Positions 12,058-23,255 of a stretch of 64,000 bases of DNA are shown here, piece after piece. The translations under genes and the position numbers were made by a program. The stretch's first letter is position 1. Every line of letters begins with the position of its first letter. The notes beneath the pieces were generated by a model. It worked only from the letters and a program-made list of their open reading frames with translations, searched no databases and had not been told where the DNA came from. Origin of the DNA: Lepraria neglecta (taxonomy: Eukaryota > Ascomycota > Lecanoromycetes > Lecanorales > Stereocaulaceae); the NCBI GenBank assembly GCA_033220425.1, contig CM065646.1, positions 3,789,501 through 3,853,500 on the forward strand, read 5' to 3'.

Positions 12058-13646
12058 TCATCGCCCCTTGGGTGCCATTTCCTGCTGCCCTTTCGTCCCG
12101 TCTACCTGTTCCTTGGGACTCAAAGCAGCTTCCACGGCTTGCTCCAATACACCCAATCCTTCTTCAATCTCTTCATTGCTGATGATAAGCGGTGGTACGA
12201 ATCTCAGTGTATTTGTTCCACATGTAATGACCAATAATCCTCTCTCCCTTGCCGCCGTCACAATTGGGGTGGGATCTTGCGTCAATTGCAACCCTAGTAT
12301 TAACCCTCGCCCCCTCACTTCTGAGATAACTTCCGGGAAGCGCTCCTGTAATCTCTGGAATCCTGCCCGGAAGATCTTCTCTTTCTCCAAGACTCCTTGT
12401 TGCAATTTTGGCTCTGACAACCTTGATATTATATAGTGAGCCAATCGGCACGCAAGTGGATTTCCACCAAACGTAGTGCCGTGATCTCCCGTCACAATGC
12501 ATTTGGCGACTTCCTCAGTCACCATAGTTGCTCCTATCGGGAAGCCGTTCCCTAGTGCTTTGGCAGTTGTGACGATGTCGGGATGTGCGGAAGGTGGTAG
12601 ACTCGCGTGCGCCCAGAGCTGACCCGTTCTCGAGAGCCCGCATTGTATTTCGTCGTAGATCAAGACTGCGCCAACTTCGTTACATCGGTCTCGTAGTGCC
12701 TGTAGGAACGATGGTGTGGCGACATTTACTCCTCCTTCTCCTTGTATCGGCTCGACTATTACACCACAGGTCTTCTCTGTCACCAAGTCTTTTATCCCCG
12801 CCTCATCGTTATAATTCCCATACCTAAACCCCGGAATCATAGGTCCAAACGGCTTCTGATACTTCGGATTCGGCGTCGCGCTCAAACTCCCCATCGTCCG
12901 CCCATGGAATGACTGATTAAAGCTGACAATCTCATGCTGCTCCCCTGAGAGCTGCCGTATCTTGCCCACTTTTCGCGCGAACTTTATAGCTGCTTCATTT
13001 GCTTCGCTGCCGGAGTTGCAGATGAATACTTTGGAGGCTTCGTGCATGGAGCCTGAGTCACGGGTTTTGGAGATGAGGAGTTGGGATAGGGCACCGGTCC
13101 AGGGGTTGTGGTAGAGGTTTGAGGTGTGGATTAGTGTTCGTGCCTACAGTCATCTTGATTAGTATGAGGCCTTGAGCGACTGGAGGGGAGAGGCTCACTT
13201 GTTGGCCTATTAATTTGGCCATCTCTGGATCACAGTGACCTAAAGCATTGACGGCAATACCGGCTGTGAAGTCCAGATATCTTCTGTTTTCTATGTCCCA
13301 TAGGTAGCATCCTTCTCCCTTCACCATCATTGGTGGTGGCCGGACGTATGTCGCTACCATGTATTGGAGGTGCTCGCCAACAATTGCGGCTGTTTGAGAA
13401 TCTGTGGGAGGGTCTGGGTTTGAGAGAGAGGCTTCTCTCTATCGATTCGTCAGTTTCTATAGCTAGTGAGTTATGTGAGAAGGGGATCTGTACATGTATA
13501 TCGTTACCCGCCTTCTCTGGCTGGCTCGATGTGGGGACGGCCATTGCGGAGGCATTGCGCCGAATGAAGGCTGGCTCGCGGACGCTAGTACTGGCGAAAC
13601 AATGGCAGACAGCGCTTGAGCGCCGGACGGCAATCCGTAGAGCCAT
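12058..13646 (-). CDS. ARG8: Acetylornithine aminotransferase, mitochondrial
   Basis: Three exons (13646-13494, 13438-13199, 13143-12058) give 492 residues. Introns are 55 bases each and phase 0 (GTACAG...GATAG and GTGAGC...TGTAG). The protein is a class-III PLP-dependent aminotransferase that converts N-acetylglutamate semialdehyde to N-acetylornithine in arginine biosynthesis. Visible motifs are FICNSGSEANEAAIKFAR, FHGRTMGSLS, VEPIQGEGG, IYDEIQCGLSRTG, the AKALGNG segment with the PLP lysine, and TTFGGNPLAC. The first 35 residues are Arg/Ser/Ala-rich without acidic residues, as expected of a mitochondrial presequence, which supports the start at 13646. A Lys/Gln-rich tail follows the domain. 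Confidence 0.95.
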
Positions 13647-13884
13647 TGTAAAAAGAATTCGAGCGCTATTCAAGAAGATGTGAGGATGAAGATGGGAAAA
13701 TTTGGTCACGGAGAAAAGAAGTTGTGCTTGCAAGGCAAAATGGCGCTAAGATAACGATAAGCCTTAGCGGGCAATCGTCCAAGGGAACGTCCTCGGAGGC
13801 GTCATTACGGTCCTTCATCAACTCATCACCTTGTAGTGCACAGTCCCCACAAATACTCCAGCGAGTCTTCACTCTCATCAAGCC
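13647..13884. promoter_or_regulatory. Divergent promoter between ARG8 and SDHAF4
   Basis: Only 238 bases separate the two start codons, so two mitochondrial-protein genes share one short intergenic region. No factor site is assigned with confidence. Confidence 0.55.
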
Positions 13885-14388
13885 ATGCAATCCGGATGCC
13901 CAATCGCCTTCCGCACGCAGCTCTCCCGCCGCCTCTTCTCATCCAATACCCACCTCCGCACCAATCCACCATTCGGATCTGGCCCCGCACCTCCACGTCT
14001 TCCAAAGAAAGACCAGGAGCTGTATGAAGAACTACAACGGTCGTCAACAGGAGCATTCAGCACACCCAAGCCGACTGTCGTCATCAACCAATCACCCGCA
14101 TCATCATCGAATACATCCCAACAACAAAGACCGCAAATAAACCAATCCCCTCACAACGAATCAGGCCCTGAGCCTTCAACAGAGCAGAAACTCGAGAACA
14201 TCAACGCGAAGGTAGAGGCCAGAGGTGACGGGGAGGAACTACATCCGGATATCAGGAGAGGTACCAGACCAGAATTTGAGGGCGAGAGGAATCCGAAGAC
14301 AGGCGAAACGGGAGGACCGAAGAATGAGCCATTGCGGTGGGGTGGAGGGGTTGACTGGAGCTACAATGGGAGAGTCACCGACTTCTGA
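13885..14388 (+). CDS. SDH8: Succinate dehydrogenase assembly factor 4
   Basis: A single exon of 167 residues. The C-terminal third carries the DUF1674/SDHAF4 signature: RPEFEGERNPKTGETGGPKN followed by EPLRWG, DWSYNGR and a terminal VTDF. The N-terminus (MQSGCPIAFRTQLSRRLFSS) is Arg-rich and amphipathic, typical of mitochondrial import. The middle is Pro/Gln/Ser-rich. Members of this family bind flavinylated SDHA in the matrix and help it join SDHB. The last codons lie in the first unit of a 54-base tandem duplication. Confidence 0.93.
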   Translation: MQSGCPIAFRTQLSRRLFSSNTHLRTNPPFGSGPAPPRLPKKDQELYEELQRSSTGAFSTPKPTVVINQSPASSSNTSQQQRPQINQSPHNESGPEPSTEQKLENINAKVEARGDGEELHPDIRRGTRPEFEGERNPKTGETGGPKNEPLRWGGGVDWSYNGRVTDF

Positions 14389-14448
14389 TAGTGGGGTGGA
14401 GGGGCGGACCAGTGTCACAATGGCAGCGCCACCGACTTCTGACGCTGG
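14341..14448 (+). repeat. Tandem duplication of the SDHAF4 3' end
   Basis: Two 54-base units, 14341-14394 and 14395-14448, match at 41 of 54 positions by my count. Both start GGTGGAGGGG and both contain CACCGACTTCTGA, the codons for the conserved final Thr-Asp-Phe and stop. The second unit lies beyond the stop and supplies the ATG of the next reading frame. Confidence 0.85.
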
Positions 14449-15213
14449 CCTATGCCACCAAGATCAACCGCAGCTGGAGTATTCCGAGAACGAAACCAGC
14501 GAAGAAGAAGAAGAAATCACCATAATGTTTCGAAACCACGACATCACCCCAGAACAGAGTAGCGCTCAGATCTGGGATAAGTATCGACGCGACTTTCCTC
14601 GGACATGTCGGCCGGGTGGCAGGGTACCTGTCCCATCTGAACCTTTCCCTTTCTTCAGGTTACCACCGAACTTCGACGAGATATTTTACGCCTGCGGCTA
14701 AAGCGTAAGAGGGAGCTACAACATATTGCCTACAATCGTCACTTCAAAGCCGAGGACACACTTAAATTTGTGGACATCAGGCTATTTGCCGTCAGTCACT
14801 GGATGAAGGAGGAAGCTGAGCAGGCATTCTATTCCGAGAACACCTTGAGGATAGACACCTGGCCGAGTTCTGTACGGCCTCTTTAGGTACAAAAGAATTC
14901 AGACATGATCAAGTATGTCCGCAGAATTCACCTTTGCATTGATTGCGTGACTAAAGACAATCTGGCCACTCACGAATATTCCATCAAAGGCATTGTACAG
15001 GCGCTGAAGAAACGCTAGTGCCTGGCGTTTCTGAAGATCACTATCGCTGGCAGGATATATTGCTTGCCGACCAAAGATCTGGACTCTGGCTTCGATAAAG
15101 TCCTCGAAATTTTGACTGATCTCCGCGGGGTTGGAGACGTGGTCTATGGGGAGAGGGCTTATGAGGTAGATTGCGTGGGTGGTAGGAAGCGAGAAGTAAT
15201 TAAAAATCATTGA
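14420..15213 (+). pseudogene. Broken 2EXR/F-box-like fungal protein gene
   Basis: From the ATG at 14420 the frame reads an acidic Ser/Glu-rich head and then FFRLPP. One base appears to be missing near 14663. The next frame continues as ELRRDILRLRLKRKREL, EEAEQAFYSENTLRID, YVRRIHLCIDC and LEILTDLRGVGDVVYGERAY. This pattern (leucine-rich start, a FY-ENT segment, then a strand around a HL motif) is typical of a large family of uncharacterised fungal 2EXR/F-box-like proteins. In-frame TAG codons lie at 14884-14886 and 15016-15018. The first could instead be an intron acceptor. Function unknown. Confidence 0.55.
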
Positions 15214-15397
15214 AGCTGAACTAAGAGGTGTAAAATACAATTAAAGCCCAAAGCCTAGCGGCAACGGGGATACGCCTCTCTGGCACTCCGGTCATGCCTG
15301 CTGGATTTTTGACTTGCATAAATCGCTTTGTAGATTGATGGCCGCGATAAACTAATGAGAAATTGAAGCAGCCGACATGCTCTCTTCATCCTCAACA

Positions 15398-15715
15398 TCA
15401 GGCATCTGATTTCGTACTTGGTAGCAAAGCTCTGGCGCCTGGCCGCCGAATCTCGTATGCCTTCATGCCCACTACGTAGAGACGTATTCGGTGGCCCCGA
15501 AGGCCAAGGTTTTGCAGATAGAAAGCCTTCAGCTTCTGCTCGCCCAGCTCAAGCCTCCGTGCCTGAGCGAGTGATATTTGATCGAAGGCCGTCCGGAAGG
15601 TTTTTCGCCATCTCATGACGTGTGGAATTACCCTGTCCGACGTGTCAGTTGAGCTACATTGAAAAAGTATTGAGTAATAAAGTACCTGTATAGACATATC
15701 AAAACACCACATCAA
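15398..15715 (-). CDS. Unassigned short open frame
   Basis: A 105-codon minus frame whose second half (about MRWRKTFRTAFDQISLAQAR onward) is rich in Arg, Leu and Ala and reads like a helical protein. It has no recognised motif and lies downstream of the next minus-strand gene. It may be an exon, a remnant or chance. Confidence 0.2.
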   Translation of the reverse strand: MMWCFDMSIQVLYYSILFQCSSTDTSDRVIPHVMRWRKTFRTAFDQISLAQARRLELGEQKLKAFYLQNLGLRGHRIRLYVVGMKAYEIRRPGARALLPSTKSDA

Positions 15716-15795
15716 AAACCGTCATTCATGCAAAAAAGCTTGACGAAGTGGCATGAGGATTGGATCTCTGGATAATTCGAGAGGGTCAGAGGTTC

Positions 15796-16537
15796 TCATT
15801 TCCCTGAATGGTCATAGATCATCTCCGATTCATTTAGCATAAGTTCTTCTAATAAGCCTTTGTGTTGACTGCCGACTGGCTGATCATGTCTCGTATCTTC
15901 CTGGTACGTTTGCTCCCAGGTCCCCAATCGATAAATCCATTTGGGTGTTCGTACGCCAACCCGTTCCAAAGACGGCGGATGTTCAATCCCCCACATCAAC
16001 GTTGACTGTTCAGCAGCAGTGCACGGTTTTGCCAACATCGTCGATCCTTCAGGCATAGCAGCCAAGATGCTATCAGGTCGTAGACGCAGAGCATGCTCCG
16101 AAGCCCAGTCTACGGTTTTATTCTTTAGAAAACTGGGCTTGGACTTAGGCCTCAGACGGAATTCGATGCGGGATCGTAAGAGAAGAAACCCGTAGGCTTT
16201 GCCCAATTGGTCTTGTAAAAGTGAAGGCTCTTCCGAGGTGGTGAGGGAAGTCTTTAGACCGGCCTAGGCGCTTGAACATTTTTTGTCCTGCTCGACGCCC
16301 TGCTACAGGAGCTCTATCGGTGTGAGGGATCTTCAGGGGTTTGATTTGGTACACCGGAGGCTTGTTTTGTGAGAGATGCGAGCGGGGTTTGATATGTTGG
16401 AGGGCTTGGGACAGCGACATAGTTCCTAAGTCCTCTTCATCCATGCCATGTAAATACAGCATTTTGCTGTCCGCGGATGGTAGCTCCTTCTTGCCGACAC
16501 TGGCTAGTTGGGAGTGGACTGAGTATTTGGTGAACAT
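15796..16537 (-). CDS. Uncharacterised protein with an apparent frameshift
   Basis: Two overlapping minus frames read as one protein of about 245 residues. The first runs from the ATG at 16537 to about KMFKRLGRSK. The second continues TSLTTSEEP, LLQDQLGKAYGFLLLRSR, WASEHALRLRPDSILAAMPE and ends at 15796. They join if one A is removed from an AAA run near 16253-16255. The basic N-terminus and the short conserved-looking blocks suggest a real, perhaps mitochondrial, protein, but I do not recognise the family. The frame break may be a sequencing error or real decay. Confidence 0.45.
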
Positions 16538-16549
16538 TTGATGTAGAAG

Positions 16550-16864
16550 ATGGATCACCCTTTTGCATCGAATAGACCCAAGAAAGGAGATGAGAGCCCA
16601 GTTAGCCCGTCACCGGGGCCACCTTCTATGTCGAACGACCCGTCTGAATCGAGGACTTCCTACAAGGGGTCATTGGGCAAGAGGCTCCGAAAGCGTTCAT
16701 TCCCTTCCTTCAATCTCACTGCTGTTTCTGGTCGCGGTTCCGCGTCATCTGATTGTAACACACCAAGAGTTGCAATGTCACCGTCACCTGTCAGCGTTGC
16801 TGCAAGCCCTCCTAGTGGCAAATCACCGATATCAGGTCGGAGCACACCAGCCCCTGTTGACTGA
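16550..16864 (+). CDS. Small Ser/Pro-rich open frame, doubtful
   Basis: A 104-codon frame rich in Ser and Pro (KSPISGRSTPAPVD at the end) with a short basic patch (GKRLRKRSF). It has no domain. It starts 12 bases from the start of the divergent minus gene, which leaves no promoter, so it may be chance or part of a longer spliced gene. Confidence 0.25.
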   Translation: MDHPFASNRPKKGDESPVSPSPGPPSMSNDPSESRTSYKGSLGKRLRKRSFPSFNLTAVSGRGSASSDCNTPRVAMSPSPVSVAASPPSGKSPISGRSTPAPVD

Positions 16865-17419
16865 TTTGGAGTGATACCCTTGCTTGGGGGGGTCGAATGA
16901 CACGAAAAGGCCCCATCATGTCGGATGATTGTTCCCTCTATCTAAAAGAACTCATACTATTCGTGAATGTAACGCCATGGTCAGGAATCGCGATGATCTT
17001 GTCCGACGACCTTCGTCCGATCTGAATTGTCAGGGAGTGAGGCTAACTTAACTTAGGATAGCCACTTGTGTCATTACCAATGGCATCTGCCGCATGACTT
17101 CACATCACTCCCAGCACATCCCGTGTTACCTTCACTGCTGTTGCAAAATGTCTCAGATCTTGAGATGCTCGGGGACCAGCACTCGGAATTTACTCTATCA
17201 CCGTCTATGTCCGCTTTATGGCGTCCTCAATGTCAGACTTTGGTCCGCGTCAACAATTAGATCAAAGAGATATAAGAGTTCATAATCCTTCGCCATGAAT
17301 ATATTTCTAGAGCAATTCCCCGATAGCCTCATTAGACAGCGAGCACTTACTCCCTCGATTCTATTACTCGATTAGCATTCACCTGCTCTCACACTCCCCA
17401 GCTCTAAGCTTTATCAACA

Positions 17420-18421
17420 ATGGCTTCTCGCTACGCTGCCTCCCATAAGACGCCTCAAGGGCCTGGAGACTCTCGTCCTACAGCTCTCGACATTGTCAAG
17501 GATGAAGGCTTAGAAGGCAAGCTTTCAGATAAAGTCGTGCTCGTCACCGGCTGCTCGTCCGGCATAGGAATTGAGACCGCCCGTGCTCTTAATGCCACGG
17601 GAGCGAGGCTCTTTCTCGGTGTCCGCGATGTTGCCAAAGGAGAAGCTGCATTGTCAGACATCCTCAAGCCAGGCCACGTTGAGCTACTGAAGATGGACTT
17701 GAACTCTCTCGACAGTGTACGAGCTGCAGCAGCAGAATTCCTCAAGAAGAGCAAGACCCTGAACATCCTCATTAACAATGCCGGTATCATGGCTCTACCA
17801 GAGGTGCACAAGACAGCAGATGGCTTCGAGGCGCAATTTGGCACCAACCACTTGGCCCACTTCCTGCTCTTCCAACTACTCAAACCAACGCTCCTCGCAT
17901 CATCCACCCCGAGCTTCAACTCCCGTGTCGTGGCCCTCTCCTCCTCCGGGCATCGCGCAGGAGGTGTACAGTCCGACAACTACGGCTTTGAGAAAGGCGG
18001 CTACACACCATGGGCAGCATACGGGCAAAGCAAGACGGCCAACATCTACATGGCGAATGAGATCGAGCGACGCTATGGTGCCAAGGGACTGCACGGATTG
18101 AGCGTGATGCCTGGTGGAATCATGACGGGTTTACAGGTGCATATCCCCGATGACGTGAAGGAAGGTTGGAGCAAGAGCGAGGAGGTTGGGAGCTATATGA
18201 AGAGTCCGGAGCAGGGGGCGTCCACAACAATTTACGCTGCTTTGAGTAAGGACTGGGAAGGGAAGGGTGGGAAATATTTGGAGGACTGCGATGTAGCTGA
18301 GGAGAGCACGAGTAATTCTCAACTCGCTCTGGGCCATGCGCCCCATGCGTACAATGAGCAAGGAGAGAAGCAGTTGTGGGTGGATTCTCTGAAGTTTGTG
18401 GGTTTGAAAGACGATGAATGA
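17420..18421 (+). CDS. Short-chain dehydrogenase/reductase
   Basis: An intronless gene of 333 residues, within the usual length for a retinol-deh/WWOX-like fungal SDR. Motifs in order are the cofactor loop TGCSSGIG (residues 43-50), an acidic DLNSLDSV segment, NNAG (119-122), a Ser in VVALSSSGHRAG, and the catalytic Tyr201-x3-Lys205 in YGQSKTAN. It should use NAD(P)H; substrate not predictable. No signal peptide is seen. The upstream 150 bases contain GATATAAGAG around 17268 as a possible TATA-like element. It flanks the decayed accessory block but is itself undamaged. Confidence 0.93.
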   Translation: MASRYAASHKTPQGPGDSRPTALDIVKDEGLEGKLSDKVVLVTGCSSGIGIETARALNATGARLFLGVRDVAKGEAALSDILKPGHVELLKMDLNSLDSVRAAAAEFLKKSKTLNILINNAGIMALPEVHKTADGFEAQFGTNHLAHFLLFQLLKPTLLASSTPSFNSRVVALSSSGHRAGGVQSDNYGFEKGGYTPWAAYGQSKTANIYMANEIERRYGAKGLHGLSVMPGGIMTGLQVHIPDDVKEGWSKSEEVGSYMKSPEQGASTTIYAALSKDWEGKGGKYLEDCDVAEESTSNSQLALGHAPHAYNEQGEKQLWVDSLKFVGLKDDE

Positions 18422-18922
18422 TCGTGGTGCTACTGCTAAAACAGCTCTGATAGAAAAGCTAGCTAATAAGATCTGATAATACTGTAGTACGTCTTTGATT
18501 TAATTGAGATCACTGCTCGTTTCCAAGGTACGTGGGCTTGTCAAGCAATCTTGTGATTATGGCCTTAACGGGCAGGGACGCACCTTCCGAGGTCAGAAAT
18601 CGACAGCAGGGAAGGAGCTTCCAGGGATTGACATAACATACCTATCGGCGACAGCATCCAACCATGTTCATCACATTCGACATGCACACCTGCATGTCTA
18701 GGAAGAACCAACACCGCCTCCAAGCAGCACTGCAACATTCCGACCGCAGAGCCTACCTCCCCCTCTAGAGGACTCGTCTCAGTCTCTTGCCTCTACGCAG
18801 CCAGCTTTGACACGCACCGTGACAGCCACCGCAACAGCGTAATTCACCCCAATTCATCAGCATGCGCTCAATTGGCCTCCAATAGACGTGAAACACGGGG
18901 GGCAAGAGCGCAGCGGTCGAAT

Positions 18923-21900
18923 ATGGAGACCAATAGTACCGGCAGAGTGGTAACCACACACAAGGTCCCTGAAGAATTACGCGGTATCGGCATCATCGAG
19001 CTTCTTGAACACGACCAGCGGCCGACCTTTGTCCTTGGCCTCGATAACGCCCTTTATGGTGACAATGAACGCCTACAAATGCTCTTTTGCAATGCCGCTT
19101 TACGGTCTCATCCCACAATTATCACCTCAGTTAATCAAGCGGGGAATGAATCCTGGCAGTCCTCTGAATTCAAGCAATGGGCTGTTGGCTTTCCAAATCA
19201 TGACTATCTCACTGACGGTCATCTACCAACCATCTTTTAGCACGGCCTCCTCTGGACCTGTTCTACGCTAAGGAAGAGATGGAGAATAATTAGCAGCTCG
19301 AGGAATACGGGTCCAAATCTCCCCCTTGCGGATTTGTCCAAAACGCCTTACGACGCACTGCCTAGAATTGCACAGCAAGGCAAGAAGGATACCGAAACCC
19401 ATCGCTCAAAGACATGTGGAAGATATCCTGCCGCCGAGTCCACATATACAATTCTTAAAAGACACGGATTGGTCTGCCACCGCCCTTGGCCCCTTGGATC
19501 AATGGCCGGATCTCCTTCGACAAGTGACCCGCTTCCTCATGTCTGACTCTCTCTCTGCAACCGTGTTCTGGTGAGAGGCTCCGTTCCTAGAGAAGTTGGG
19601 TGAAGATCGCCAAACTGTGATATAGGGGCCCGCAGATGATCACGCTGTACACGAGGCTTACATAGACGTGGCGAATCGAAAGCATCCTTCTATGATGGGT
19701 GCCACATTGGGACAAGCTGGGGTTGAAACCGTGGAGTATCTGAGAGACTTTTTCAGTACGGCGGAAAGGGAAGGGCAAGCTACGAATATGGTCGACAGCC
19801 CACTATACTTAGAAAGACATGGGTACCTTGAAGAGACATTCTTTTCTTACACCATAATCCCCGTTGGAGATGAAGACGGCATTACGAGAGGGTTGTACGC
19901 TGCTGCTTTTGAAACAATCAGACAAGCAATATGGCAACGCAGGTTATCAACATGAGAATTTGCAATTGCCTTCTTTCTGAATCCGCCTGCTGACTTTCAG
20001 GAAGCTTGATATCCGTCTCGGCTACGCCTGATATAGGCTCATACTGGCACGAGGTTCTCAAAGGGTTCGAGCCCAACGAGCTCGACATATCACTGGCAGC
20101 AATCTGTTCCCTGGAACATGATCCTGGCGAGCAATTCCCGGTGCAGGCGGCCTCAATTCAGTTTCAAGGAGACCTCGGTGTCGCAGAAGATCATCGTTGG
20201 CAGTCAAGCGCACGGACTTAAGGCAGGGTAGTGAGCTTGATGTACCGTTTTTCTAGAAGGTTATGCCCATTGGCGGGCCTGTCTTTCTTCGTGTAGAGGA
20301 CGGAAGCCTCCTAGAAGGCTTGCTGCAGGAACTCGAGTGGCGAGGCTTTGGACCATCCACTATAGTCGGTATTCTAGCACTAACAGCGGCGGAAGAGACC
20401 CTAGGCTTCCTGCTCATGGGTCTGAACCCTCGACGACTTTACGACGAAGATTACCAGCGCTTCATACAACTCCTTAATCGACAACTTTCGACTTCTTTGA
20501 CGTCGGCCCTGTTGATAGCAAGAGCAAAGCAGAAACAGGCAGAACTGTCGAACGAGCTCGCTGCGAGCGACTCCCGATTCAGGGCAATGACCGAGCTGAA
20601 TACTACAGGGTAAGCTCCCACCATAGTTGTGTATTATACAACCTAATCAGAGCCCTCAAGGCTATTCTGCATCAGCGCTAGTGGAGAGCTATTGTACACG
20701 AATGATGCTAGTACGTTCGCATGTACGCATTCTTTGAGAACGTTGCTGACATGAAGTAGGGGTAAGATAAATTCTCGAGCGAGCGACATGAGTGCTGCGG
20801 CTTCAATCTTGTTGTAGTGCTAATCTAACCTCAGTATGAGATTACAGGCCATTCCAGAAATTCGAACGGAGAAATGTAAGTCTCGTGTCGCCCTGAAAGC
20901 GGTACTTAAAGACCATGACTCTGGCCATCGTCATTGGTCGTGACTAGTCCTCTTACGGTATCAAGTACTGATGGCTTCCAGGTTTTTTATGAACCTAGTG
21001 TTGGACGTAGACCAGGCCTTTGTACAAAAACAATAGCACAAGGCGACTCTCCTGAGACTTAGAAGTGTTTTAGAGGCACGCGTTCGCAGGAAATGGTACC
21101 ATAAAGAAAGCGATAGCTGGAAATTCGTGTGGCTGCTCGTGGCGGTCAATCAGGAATTGTATGAAGAAGGGTCGCTTAAGAGTATCATGGGGTCAATAAT
21201 GGATATCAGTCTTCCCAAGCAAGCTCAGGAGGACGCGTTAGACCGGGCAAACCTCAATGAACAGCTTGTGCGCTCCCAGAAAGAAGCCAATGAAATCTAG
21301 GCGGAAGAAGCAAGAAAAAACACGCAGAAATTCATGGATATCACCAGCCATGAGATGCGCAACCCTTTGAGCGCCATTATCTAGAGCGCGGGTGGGATAG
21401 CCACTTCGCTTCTGGAATTCCAAAAGTCATCAAAATCTGCTATCGTTTCTGCTCAGCTCGTTGAGAGCACTTTGGAGGCCATTCGGATCGTCACCGTTCG
21501 TAACACTTCCAGCATGTGAAGCCCACAGATGTGCTGATATTCCTTGTAACAGCTCTGTGCACAACATCAGGAACATATTGTCAACGATGTTCTCACTGTT
21601 TCAAAGCTCGATTCCGGCAAGTTTCTGATCTCGCCAATCCCGATACAACCTTTTGTTGCCGCCAAACAGGTCTTGAAAATTTTTGACGGCGAGCTTGTTG
21701 CACATGGAATCAATCTCGAGTTCTTCCCTGAGCCATCGTACAAACAGTTCGAGTTCAATTGGGTTATGCTAGATCCCTCGAAGATCTCTCAGGTCCTCGT
21801 CAACTTAATGACAAATGCCATAAAATCCACGTGATCGGAAGCCAAACGGTTCATCAAAGTCTCGATAGGTGGGTCAATAGCCAAGCCTCAAGTCTTGAGA

Positions 21901-22969
21901 AAACCAACTTCGATTAGTTTCCGTCAAGGCGAGCTGACTTTAAGAAAGACCTCACGCGTGGGGCGATGGTGAGCAGGTGTTTCTGAGCTTCGCTATTCAT
22001 GATACATGCCAAGGTCTGACTGTTGAAGGGAAAGCTCGCCTATATCAACGATTTACGGTGAGTACCTCCTTGAGCAGTGATTGATCTTCTGAGACTGAAT
22101 CTTAGACCAGCAAACGAATCCACGTACTCACATCAGATATGGGGGCTCAGGCTTAGGGCTCTTCATTTCTCGCGATATCACAAAGTTCTACGGTGGTGAA
22201 ATCGGACTGAGTTCTGAGGCCGGCAAAGGCAGTGAGTAATATACACCTTGATTTGACGTGTGAGCTCAAGACCAAGAGAATTCAGGCACGTTCGCCTTCT
22301 ATGTCAAAGGACGCAGAGCGCGCACACCTACGCCACTTGAAGGTGTACCGCCTGAAAAGCTCCAAATATCGTATCCTGAGGCTACTGGACCGACAGCTAC
22401 GTCTCCGATCAGAGTGCTTGCCGCAGATCACAACGATAAAGCCATGGCGGGGATACTGCTATGGCTTTGAAGGTTCTTCTCTTCTCGTCGAAGACAACCT
22501 CGTGAATCAGCGTGTCCTGAGTCGACAATTGCAGAAGCTGGTTGCATAGTGCACGTTGCAAATCATGGTCAAGAAGCACTTGATTTTCTGAGGGACTCGG
22601 ATGTATGGAAAGGCAACGCTGGCGGAAAGTGTTTGGATGATGTTCTCATGGACCTCGAGATGCCCATTATGGACGGTCTCACATGTGCACGACGGATTCG
22701 AGAGCTTCAAACACGGGGAAGTCTGATCAGACATGTGCCTATCATTGCAGTGACCGCCAACGCCCGCAAGGAGCAGATCGAATCCACGGCGGCAGCTGGA
22801 ATGGTACGCTACCTTCTTGCCTTTGATACATGTGATAATAAGTATTGACTCAAGACAGGACGACTTTATGCCGAAGCCTTTCCGGCTACCTGACTTTCTT
22901 CCGAAGATGGAGAAACTTAGAGCACTGGAACAATCGAGGCGGCCTTCCGTGAGAAGGCTCGAAGAGTAG
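18923..22969 (+). pseudogene. Decayed hybrid histidine kinase (PAS/GAF-HisKA-HATPase-receiver)
   Basis: The whole architecture can be read, but in several frames. An N-terminal fungal block contains WTCSTLRKRWRII. PAS-like blocks follow (DWSATALGPLDQWP; HGYLEETFFSYTIIPV). A GAF-like block ends in LLNRQLSTSL. The HisKA box SHEMRNPLSAI has its phospho-acceptor His near 21349. The HATPase part has VNLMTNAIKST and YGGSGLGLFIS. The receiver has VEDNLVNQRVL and VLMDLEMPIMDG, with the phospho-acceptor Asp at 22651-22653, and ends DDFMPKPF after a last intron. Lesions include TAG at 19238, 21298 and 21382, TGA at 21832, and frame changes around 19470 and elsewhere. Fungal kinases of this type are cytosolic stress or developmental sensors. 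No intact product can come from this copy unless the assembly is wrong. Confidence 0.85.
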
Positions 22970-23255
22970 AGTGGAAAATACGACAAAATGGTTGTTGTCA
23001 AGGTCTTTGCTATGTCACAACGTCAAATGTCTAGCCTGCGTACACACCTTGGTTAAGGAAGTAAGGATTAGATCTTTGGGTTGCTGGGTTGCAGCGGTAT
23101 GTGGTCTCAGTGCAAGTGTACTCTGAAGGTGTTAAAATTTGACAAGCAGCAGGAAAGAATGGTTAAGCGCCGGTTTCGTAGGATGTAAGCATTATTCCAT
23201 GAACATGCTTTCCATGCCGACAGAACTCTTGGACGGCTTTGCCACGCCATCCACT

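Noticed and set aside
12029-12436. Plus-strand frame of 135 codons
   Set aside because: It is antisense to the ARG8 catalytic exon.
14899-15240. Minus-strand open frame of 113 codons
   Set aside because: It is the antisense of the 2EXR/F-box-like remnant, which has clear family-like text on the plus strand.
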